Position numbers and translations under genes: made by a program
Shown here: piece after piece, positions 56,267-64,000 of the stretch
How positions within the stretch are numbered: the stretch's first letter is position 1
How the letters are laid out: every line of letters starts with the position of its first letter
Source of the DNA: Tanypteryx hageni
Lineage: Eukaryota > Arthropoda > Insecta > Odonata > Petaluridae
Direction of reading: 5' to 3'
Assembly: GCA_028673005.1 (NCBI GenBank)
Contig: CM054112.1
Location: 25,285,624 to 25,349,623, forward strand
Length of the DNA stretch: 64,000 nucleotides
Notes under the pieces: generated by a model
What the model was told of the DNA's origin: nothing
Seen by the model: the letters and a program-made list of their open reading frames with translations, nothing else
Databases searched by the model: none

Positions 56267-56744
56267 GCCAACGCCCCTTGCCATGTTCCTACCTAGTGAG
56301 AAATCCGTCTGTACACATATGCATTTTAGAAGACAACAGAGGAAAGATACACGCATCGTGCGTACATACAGGCAAGGCATAGGCTTTCTTTACGATTTAT
56401 ATAATCAAGTCAAAAAAGATCAGTATTAATGGCTTACAATAATGTCTAAGCACTTCTAAACGATAAGTTACAACCGGGAAATCCAGAAGCAAGGGAAAAT
56501 TTAGTTTATTATATTAAGACACTGCAACTATATTTATTATTTTTTGTATTTATTTAGAATGAAAAAGGATAATGTAAATAAAGCAAGCTAGCTGCGCAAA
56601 TACAAGCAGAGCACAATTAGAAGAAGAAATAACAAGTAGGGATGTACACGGGTTTCCCGTCGTACACAAGTGCTTTTCGTGAAATTCGCCGTAGTATAAT
56701 TGTATACTAATGCATTTGATTTGAAATCAGATAATTATTTTTAC

Positions 56745-57215
56745 CTTATATTTTGGCAGCCCTGCTTTTTAGATCCGTTCTAAACATGGTCATTTCGTTT
56801 TGCCATTCAATACTAGCCCTACAAACGAAATTTCTTTGAAATCGGTTCAGCGAATAATTTCGAAGTTTGTAGTTACAGAAAAATTCTAACCTTGATATTG
56901 TGGTAACCCTGTTTAGTCGAGCCGGTTGAAATATTATAGTCACTTATTTATATGAAGATTAAATATACTATATTTGTTTAAAACCCATGAGGTCAGTTCT
57001 TTAGAAATACCTGTAAAAGAAATGTCATTTTACATTTATTGTGGTAGTCCTGCTCTTTAGCTCCGCTTTAAACATATTGATTTCATTATGGTATGTTGTG
57101 CAAATCTTATATACAAAATTTAATTGACATCCGTTCAGCCAATTCCTTCCAAATCCTAAATTACTAAAAAAGTCTAATTTGTAATTGTGGCACCCCTGTT
57201 TGGCTCTAACTCAGA
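56745..57215 (+). repeat. Four diverged ~145-bp tandem units joined to family X
   Basis: The phrase attgtggyarccctgyttt followed by agctccg/gctctaac recurs near 56752, 56897, 57038 and 57184. The last unit runs directly into X sequence (tggctctaactcagaaactat), equivalent to gggtgctctaactcaaaagct in X1, so the X 5' portion may derive from this unit. Confidence 0.6.
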
Positions 57216-57682
57216 AACTATTTGTATGATCAACGCAAAATTTTATATTTAACAGCTTGGTTAACAGGACAAGAATTAGTGAGTTTTTGGTAAACATTGG
57301 TCAACCAGAAGTGAATGTTTACTCTTGTCACTTATTCGTATTTTTCAAATATTTGCTTTAATATTTAATGAATGTAAAAAGTACTACAATAAAAGTTGTA
57401 GGAAATTTAATTTTCTACAACCTTGGTTTGAAATATTTTCCCATATAATGCATTGTTTAAGAGATATCTTAAATTTTTAGCTGCCACCACCACGCCACCT
57501 ACCGGCGACTATTGTTAACAATTGACGCTTAGTTACGTCTTAGTAACGCTCCTTTTTATTTTCTTAATTGTTGGAGATTCCTGGTTATATACAATATCAG
57601 AAGGCTACGGTATGTCTATTTCTGTTCTTTGTGTCTTTAAATTTTTCCCGCAGTTCCTTAAAATATTCATTATCATTTAACC
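57210..57682 (+). repeat. Family X composite copy X3, left part
   Basis: X sequence without the first 130 bp: ctaactcagaaactat, ggtcaaccagaagtgaatg, gtaggaaatttaattttctac, gctgccaccaccacgccacc and ttagttacgtcttagtaacg, to atttaacc at 57675-57682, where a hAT is inserted. It resumes at 60641. Confidence 0.82.
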
Positions 57683-60640
57683 CAGAGGTCGGCAACGCGG
57701 CGACCGCGGGCGCCATGGCGCCCGCAAGACATTTGTGTGTCGCGCGCCAGCCAAAAAGAGAACTCAAGTTAAACAATTATGGAAAACTCTCAGAAGACCA
57801 ATAATTTGCGGAACAAGATGATTACAAAATAACATATTCAAGGTCCGGACTTATAAGCGAACAGGATGGGGACATACATTGTTGGATTATACATTGTAGT
57901 CATTAACAGAGTACTTTTCATAATGACTCCTCCGTTAACCCTCTCTTGTTTATCCACGTCCTTTTCCCTTCTCCCTACGTTGCCCTAGTATAAATACATC
58001 CTTCACAGCGTTTTTACTCGCCGAGAGTAGGAGAAGCCGCTATCGTGTTTGTGTGATTGCTGTGCCTGTGCTGCCAATTCATACAAACGTTCTCGTACGA
58101 ACTTTACGAAAAGATAGGGAATTCTCGGCCCCTAGTTTATGATAGGTGAAGGTGTCCTGTCGCCTTCAATCGCTATTACGGTTGCAAGGCTAACTGAGAT
58201 CCTTGTTCTCAACCCGGCGTGTACTATAGCTCCGTTAGCCGGTACAGGCTATTTGGAGGTAGGCGCTCGATACGGGAAAACTATTTTCCTATGTCGCGTG
58301 AAACTCTCAAGTTCTTGTCAAAAGTCGTTGGTTTCGGAGTTCTGTCTTCCGTCTTGTAGCATAACTTGGCTCGAGTTATTGTTGTGAGTTGTTGGTTTCG
58401 GGGTTTCGTTCTTCACTTAGTATACAAAGTACAGGGTTTGGGAGATTTTTCTTCGTCTCTTACAATATCAGCCAGTGATAGCTCATTTCCCTCTTCATTG
58501 GTTAAACATAAATCAACTTAAATTGACCAACAGTTCACAATATTTCTGATATTTTCCCGATATTCAGTGTGTTGTGTTTATTAATTCATTTGTAGAAAAT
58601 TTCATCCCCATTATGAGTAATAAGTGGCAAAGGACATATTACTTCAATGTTGGTTGGGAAGAACAATTCTGTTTTATTGATTTGAAAGGAATGCTTCTGT
58701 CGCACTTTCAAAGAAAAGTAATGTTGAAAGACATTTTAATACGGTCCACGGAAATTTTAATATTAGTTATCCGTTAAACTCTGAGATCAGGAAAAAGAAA
58801 ATTTCTGATATGAAATCTAGTTTAACTAAACAGCAGAGCATTTTGACCAGGTCAGTGCAGCAATCAAAAAGAGCAACGATTGCATCACTTAAAATTTCGC
58901 ATTTGTTGGCAAAGAGGAAAAAGCCTTTTGAAGATGACGAGATTGTAAAAGAAGCCATGTTAGCAATTGCTGACTCACTTTTCGAAGATTTTAAAAATAA
59001 AAATGAAATTACCTCAGCAATCAACACGATTCAGTTAACAGCAAGAACAGTTACAAGAAGAATTGAAGTTATTGCAACCAATATGGAGAAAGAGTTGGCA
59101 AATGATTTACAAAAATGTATTTTCTTCTCGTTGCAACTGGATGAGTCAACAGACATATCAGACACTTCTCAATTGGCTATGGTTGTGAAGATGGTGTTTA
59201 ATGATTTTTCAGGACGAAGGGACGAACAAGAGGTGAAGACATTTTTTCAGCTTTTCAAAAATATGTCCAAGAAAGTAATATACCATTAATGAAGTTGACA
59301 GCAATTACAACAGATGGTGCACCTTCGATGACAGGTTGTACAAATGGATTTATTGTGCTATGTAAAGAAGACCCTCTCTTTCCAAAATTTATTTCATATC
59401 ACTGCATTATACACCAAGAAATGTTATGCGCAAAAGTTCTTCATTTTCAACATGTCATGAAAACAGTAACAAAAATAATAAATTCCATAAGAGCTGTACC
59501 AATGCAACACCGATTGTTTAAACTGCTTTTACAAGGTGAAGATGCCGAATTCGATGATATCCTTTTACGTACCGAAGTTAGATGGCTCAGCAGAGGCAAA
59601 ATACTTGTGAGGTTTATAAATCTCATAAAGGAGATAAAGGAATTTCTCACGTCAAGAAATGAATACTATGCACAGTTGGATGACAATGCTTGGTTGATGG
59701 ATTTCGGATTTCTTGTCGATATAACTATAAAATTGAACGAACTGAATATGGAGATGCAAGGGAAAAATCAACACATTGCAATCATAAGTGAAGTAGATGC
59801 ATTCAAATGTAAATTGGCATTGTGGAAGTCTCACCTAGAGAGAAATTCATTATCATATTTCCCGAATTTAAAATATATTATTGAGAATCTGACTGATGCA
59901 AATGTTACCACTGAACCATTTTCACAACACATTGAAACTCTCCTGAAGGAATTTAATTTTAGGTTTCTTCAGTTTTCTGAAGTAGATCCCATAATAACAT
60001 TCTTAGCTAAACCGTTCAATTTTATGGACAATGTGTCTGTTAATATTGGATCTTATTTTAATATCGTTAACACCGAGGACTTAGAAATGGAAATAATAAA
60101 TATGCAGAATGATATTATTTTAAGGTCACATAGAAATGATGAAAACTTTTGGAATTTAGTTGACGAAAATCGCTATCCATCATTAAGAAAATGTGCCCTA
60201 AAAATATATTCTTACTGTGCTTCAACATACAATTGTGAGTCCATTTTTTCAAGCATGAAACACTTGAAATCCAAGTACCGATCGAAACTCACCGATTACA
60301 ATTTAGACGACCGCCTAAGATCAGGTATCTCGAGTTATGTGCCAAATTATAGCAAGTTGGCTGAAGATATGCAGTCCCAAGTTTTATTTTTCATGTTTTA
60401 TAATAAATTCTTTAATAGTTTTTCTCTTATATATACATAAATATAATTTTAATAAATATTGGTACACATCTACTATTGTTACTTCACTTCACGCCCCCAA
60501 TAATTAAAGTTGCGCCCTCATAATCAAAGAGGTTACCGACCACTGATACAGAGAGATATCAACTGATCTTGCTTATGCGCCCTTCACGTCCACAGTAATA
60601 TAAATTGCGTCTTCGTAGGTGAAAAGGTTGCCGACCCCTG
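57683..60640 (+). mobile_element. hAT element with GTF2IRD2/FAM200-type transposase relic
   Basis: 2958 bp, with a perfect 8-bp target duplication atttaacc (57675-57682; 60641-60648). Terminal inverted repeats CAGAGGTCGGCAAC and CAGGGGTCGGCAAC. The left subterminal region has a perfect 20-bp palindrome (57706-57725) and is CpG-rich. A second inner copy of the right-end motif, gaggttaccgaccactgat, lies at about 60529-60546. The transposase gene is nearly full length but broken. Confidence 0.92.
58613..60400 (+). pseudogene. hAT transposase (GTF2IRD2/FAM200-like), frameshifted
   Basis: Starts at ATG 58613 (MSNKWQRTYYF), an N-terminal zinc-finger region like the SPIN-DOC type. A frameshift near 58685 leads to NASVALSKKSNVERHFNTVH (finger C-terminal half), then SLTKQQSILTRSVQQSKRATIASL and the start of the RNase H-like core with LDESTDISDTSQLA (58810-59215 frame). 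A second shift near 59210 restores GRTRGEDIFSAFQKYVQESNIP and the frame 59289-60440 (ITTDGAPSMTG, HCIIHQEMLCAK, RTEVRWLSRGKILVRF). The hAT dimerisation region ends with YNCESIFSSMKHLKSKYRSKL. At the second break the expected stretch between VFNDFS and KGRTRGED is also shortened, so a small deletion accompanies the shift. The second Cys of the first CxxC also appears lost. It would have catalysed cut-and-paste transposition. Confidence 0.9.
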
Positions 60641-60864
60641 ATTTAACCTATTTGGAATTTTTAGAAATATTACAGGTACGGAAAAAGTCATGAGGTGGCC
60701 ACATCAGTTTTTTTTTTATATTTGCTTTAATATTTGATAAATGTAAAAATGTACTATATTAAAAGTTGTGGGAAATTTAATTTCTTGGAAACATTTTCCC
60801 ATATAATGCATTTTGAAGAGATATTTTCAAAACTAAATCTTTTAACTGCCACAACCACACCACC
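60641..60864 (+). repeat. Family X composite copy X3, middle part
   Basis: Continues after the hAT with atttaacctatttggaatttttag to ccacatcagttttttttt (end of unit 1, about 60705). It then goes straight into a 5'-shortened second unit (atatttgctttaatatttgataaatg) as in X2, and is cut at caccacc by an RTE LINE. The second unit shares ctgccacaaccac with the second unit of X2, whereas first units have ctgccaccaccac. Confidence 0.82.
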
Positions 60865-62007
60865 TTCTCTTCTTCATCTAAAGGCTAAGCCTTATCGCTG
60901 CAACCATGAACTCCTGTCCTCTGCCATTCTCTTCAACATCTCGTATTTCTCAACTCCCATCACTGACTCCACGTCATCTAGGTATTTCTTTCTTGGTCTG
61001 CCTCTTCCTTTCTTCCCTAAAAGTTTCCCCTCCAAGATGTTCACAATTAATCCATTATGTCTAATCACATGGCCTAAAAATTTTGCCTTCCTTTCTTCCA
61101 TTCCTCTGATCAGTTTCCTTTCTTCTTTTACTCCTTCCAAAACTTCAAGGTTTGTCTTTCTCTCTGTCCAACTTGTCTTTAACATTCTTCTCCATATCCA
61201 CATTTCTGTCGCTTCCAGACGGGACCTCTCCCTCTTTCCTAACGTCCAACTTTCACTACCATAAAGTAAGGTACTCCAGACAAAAGCTTTTGCAAAGGAT
61301 TTCCTTACTTCCAAATTCATATGACTGCTTGTCAGTAGGTTCCTTTTGCATTGAAAAGCTTGCTTTGCAAGTGCTATTCTTCTTTTCACTTCCTGTACGC
61401 ATCTATTATCTTCAGTAATTGTACTACCTAGGTAGCAAAACTGCTTCACCTGCTCAATTTCCTGATTGTCTATTTTGATCTTTGATATTGTCCCTGCATT
61501 ACTTTTGCCTATAATCATCAATTTGGTTTTCTTGATATTTATCTTTAATTCCCACTGTTTTAACGTGTCCGATAATACTTTCAGCATTTTATTCATTTCT
61601 CTTTTTGAATCGCTGAATATTACAATGTCATCTGCAAATCTAATGCAGTGTATTCTAACTCCATTTATTTTTATGCCTTTTGTCTTTTCCTTCATAACTT
61701 CTATACTTTCTTCAATGAACATATTAAACAAATATGGAGATAGCGGACATCCTTGTCTTACTCCTTTCCTTATCTTTGCTTCACTCTCTAATCCATTTAT
61801 ATTTATTCTTGTAGTTTGATTTTGATAAAGCTTAAAAATTAATCTTTTGTCCCTCCAATCAATACCTATTTTTTTCATAGTCTTAAACAACAGTTCCCAA
61901 TTAACTGTATCAAAGGCCTTCTCCAAATCAATAAACGTTAAATATAATGTCCTGTTCATTTCTAAACATCTTTCCATTATCACCCTGAGGGCTAATATAG
62001 CTTCTCT
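60865..62007 (-). mobile_element. RTE-clade LINE of a different subfamily, 5'-truncated
   Basis: Minus orientation. The 3' end is at 60865 (agatgaagaagagaa tail on the minus strand) and the 5' truncation is at about 62007. It interrupts X3 between caccacc and acctaccggcg, leaving at most a 3-bp overlap (acc). The coding region extends to the 5' boundary (REAILALRV at 61984-62006). A short hairpin AAGGC-TTA-GCCTT overlaps the stop codon (60881-60893). Confidence 0.85.
60892..62006 (-). CDS. RTE reverse transcriptase, N-truncated, open frame
   Basis: An open frame of 363 codons from the first ATG (61983), with element sequence continuing in frame upstream to about 62006. RT motifs: FIDLEKAFDTV near residues 17-27 (first catalytic Asp), GVRQGCPLSPYLFNMF near 70-85, and FADD near 118-121 (copies 1 and 2 have YADD). 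The C-terminal region has LYGSESWTLGKRERSRLEATEMWIWRRMLK, FLGHVIRHN and KKGRGRPRKKYLDD, and the stop codon lies just before the 3' hairpin. The N-terminal endonuclease and the RT fingers are missing, so it is inactive although uninterrupted. Similarity to copies 1 and 2 is clear in motif order but low in sequence. Confidence 0.87.
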
Positions 62008-62081
62008 ACCTACCGGCGATTATCGTAAACACTTTACGCTCCTTTTTCTTTTCTTAATTGTCGGAGCTTCGGGGCTATATC
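62008..62081 (+). repeat. Family X composite copy X3, right part
   Basis: acctaccggcgattatcgtaaacac, then a shortened stretch, then cttttcttaattgtcggagcttcggggctatatc, where a hAT is inserted. X3 resumes at 63984 (gctatatccagtatcag) and leaves the window. Confidence 0.8.
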
Positions 62082-63983
62082 CAGTGATGAGCTGAAGCCG
62101 GCTCGGTCCGGCTCGCGCGAGCCGTTTGTTATTTTTTCCCGGAATTTGCGAACCGGTTGTTAAACTTAAATGATTTTCATTAATTTCATATTTTAATCCA
62201 TTACTCATAACTTTATGTGTATAAGCGTTATTGCGCAAACCACTCTTGTATATTCAGAGCCATGGTGAGTATTTTTAGCGCCTTAGGCAAATCTTTAATT
62301 TGGCGCCCTTAAACTAAAATTCGACGCTATTATCCAGAACATGTGAAGGTAGAGCTTCCGCATGCAGCTTCATCCATGTTATACTAGCCCCTGTGCGGAT
62401 CGTACATACTTAGAAAATAAATTCTTCAGAACTCAATGTCGTCCATAATACTGTGTACCTGCAATAAGCTTTCAACAGAGCTATACCCAGAGGTCTTAAA
62501 CATAGTAGTACCTACTACTATACTGTTGCGTGTATCCACCTCACATACTGGAATAACTGAAGTTACTTTTTACTGCATGTTTTCGGGAATTCGGTAATTT
62601 TAATAATGTTTAAAAATGCGAACTTAGTGTCTATTTTCAAGATTTATAAAAAATATTTCATATTTTCTTTATTTATTTTAGCCATACATAAAAATGAAAA
62701 GACAACGAACAATACTGCCATTTATAAAAAGTAAGAAAGTAACTGTTTGTGATAACATAGATGAGAACACAATAGAAGGAGAAACTACAGCTTCTCTAGT
62801 CATCGAACAGTCATCTTCAGCTGTAGATTCAGCATCTACATCCCACTTAGAAGAAAATTGTGAAGCAGAATTATTTGAGGCGTACTCATCTAATATTCCT
62901 GATTGCTGCAATAAAAAACAATTAGAACATTTAAAAAATATATATGTACCTCTGACCATCAAAAACAGAAAATTAGGTTGTTCAGTATGTGCAAAAGTGT
63001 TGCATTTGGGAGCAGAAACTACTAAATTCCATCATCTTTCAAAACAATGGATAGCTAATGAAGTTGAGTGCAACGAAAATTCTAAAGCATCCAGGCAGGC
63101 TTCTTTAAGAAAAAAATGTCAGAACACTTTACATCAGGTTCCCATTTGAAAGCTCTTCGTAATGTAGAAGAAAGTGAAAAGGAAAAAATGCACAATTTAT
63201 TAAGCAATCTGAAACAAAAAGAAATTGATGTAACTGTAAAAATTTTTAATTCGGTTTATACTTTGGTAAAAAGAAACAGACCAATGTCTGATGTGGATGC
63301 AATTTTACATCTACAAAAACTAATGAAGTAGACATTGGCACCTGTTTGCATTCCAGATTTACAGCTGTTCGAATAGTTGAGCACATCACGAAGGAAATGA
63401 AAAAACTTTTTTGAGAAAATTATAAGTTAAAATGCAAAAATCAGCATAATAATTGATGAATCATCAACTATTGCTAGCAAAAGTGTTCTAATAATTTTCA
63501 TTAAGTGTGAGTTGAGCATGTGTGATGAACCAGTTTTTGTTTTCTTAGAACTTTTTGAATTGACATCAACAATATATAATGCTTTAATATTTTGTTTGGA
63601 AAACAATGGATTCTCCAAAGACTATTTGTCAAAAAACTTAATTGCCTTTTGTTCTGATGGTTAGCTGTTCTATGTCTCATGTTTCAGATTTATGGTAGAT
63701 TTCTAAGATAGGTTTCCCTCTTATTATTCCAAGAAAGTGACACAAAAAGTGAATTCTTTTGTTGATAATGATGGGCATCAAGTACATTATGAATAAAATG
63801 TTTGTTAAATTAGTGGAATGGTATGTCTGAAGAAATTTACTGTCAAAGAATATGTTAAATGTCTGTGTTTATGAATAAATAAATCAACAAACAAATACAG
63901 GCTAAAACTAATTTTGCCCCTGGTAGGTAGGCCTCCCCTAAGTAAAGAGAGCCGGTTTTTGTAATTTATTCAGCTCATCGCTG
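62082..63983 (+). mobile_element. hAT element with KIAA1586-like transposase relic
   Basis: 1902 bp, with a perfect 8-bp target duplication gctatatc (62074-62081; 63984-63991). Terminal inverted repeats CAGTGATGAGCTGAA and CAGCGATGAGCTGAA. Just inside the left end is a 16-bp perfect palindrome CGGCTCGCGCGAGCCG (62109-62124), matched by agagccgg near the right end. It encodes only the first part of a transposase, so it is an internally deleted, non-autonomous copy. Confidence 0.92.
62694..63662 (+). pseudogene. hAT transposase N-terminal half (KIAA1586-like), broken
   Basis: ATG at 62694 begins MKRQRTILPFIKSKK, a typical basic N-terminus. The region around residues 90-140 contains LGCSVCAKVLHLG and LSKQWI, matching the zinc-finger-like segment of KIAA1586-type hAT proteins. 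A frameshift near 63110 moves coding to the frame 63116-63331 (SEHFTSGSHLKALRNVEESEKEKMHNLL). After further breaks the segment 63443-63660 reads IIIDESSTIASKSVLIIFIKC ... LIAFCSDG, i.e. the first catalytic-core motif (DESST) and the start of the SDG motif, then stops. The rest of the RNase H fold and the C-terminal dimerisation domain are deleted. Confidence 0.8.
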
Positions 63984-64000
63984 GCTATATCCAGTATCAG
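63984..64000 (+). repeat. Family X3 continuation at window edge
   Basis: gctatatccagtatcag resumes X sequence after the hAT insertion. The remainder lies outside the window. Confidence 0.75.

Larger units (their letters stand above)
55134..56640 (+). repeat. Family Y copy, split by a hAT derivative
   Basis: Begins near gcagggccggatttataaatc (a hAT-like start). It runs ccccctattcaaagcattaagactttcgtg to 55333 and resumes at 56267 (gccaacgccccttgccatgttcctaccta) to about 56640. The segment inside the insertion at about 55578-56140 is homologous to this outer copy along its length (cccctattcaaagcatcccaac; gcatattcctacctaatgggaaatcc; tttagtttatta; atgaaaaagcataa). Only the left terminus is suggested. 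Confidence 0.6.

Noticed and set aside
59447..59834. Minus-strand frames opposite the hAT transposase
   Set aside because: Antisense shadows of the transposase coding strand.
1..64000. Host protein-coding gene with exons in the unique regions
   Set aside because: No conserved domain, no chain of exon-like frames with plausible splice sites, and no promoter or poly(A) evidence that I could defend by eye. Short exons cannot be excluded without transcript data.

Overview
This window looks like non-coding, repeat-rich DNA from an animal genome, most likely an arthropod and probably an insect. The reasons are its AT-rich composition, the lack of any dense gene array, and decayed copies of typical metazoan transposons: RTE-clade LINEs, several hAT families, an IS630/Tc1-like element and a Helitron. 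I found no host protein-coding exon I could defend. Every recognisable reading frame belongs to a mobile element, and all but one are visibly broken.

Layout. 1-1165: tandem 772-bp satellite, followed by a 5'-truncated RTE LINE with a 9-bp target duplication (1239-3107). 3.1-13.7 kb: unique DNA with CpG-richer patches, long strand-asymmetric purine/pyrimidine tracts and two (TA)n arrays. 13.7-15.0 kb: a foldback element carrying hammerhead-like motifs, and the first complete copy of an unclassified 685-bp family (called X here). 15-34 kb: mostly unique, with G-rich and CT-rich minisatellites, a small hAT MITE (25339-25635), a tRNA-Glu pseudogene (27865-27936), a second foldback element (28956-29257) and copies of a dispersed family (called Z). 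34.1-35.5 kb: a broken IS630-like transposase.

40.7-48.9 kb is a nested locus. A tandem X dimer received an inverted X copy and a hAT element (42272-48713). That hAT in turn received an RTE LINE (42408-44535) and another hAT element (44847-48298). 52.8-54.5 kb: the 3' end of a Helitron and an element with about 205-bp inverted repeats. 55.1-56.6 kb: ZMYM1-like hAT derivatives, one inside another. 57.2-64.0 kb: a second X dimer cut by a hAT with a GTF2IRD2/FAM200-type transposase relic (57683-60640), a different RTE LINE (60865-62007), and a hAT with a KIAA1586-like transposase relic (62082-63983).

Target-site duplications allow base-level boundaries for most insertions. The observations most worth following up are: (1) foldback elements with 13-17 bp target duplications and four copies of a CUGANGA-helix-GAAA motif resembling Penelope-associated hammerhead ribozymes; (2) the shared dimer junction of family X and its role as an insertion sink; (3) a UNCG-tetraloop hairpin kept at the 3' end of two diverged RTE copies.
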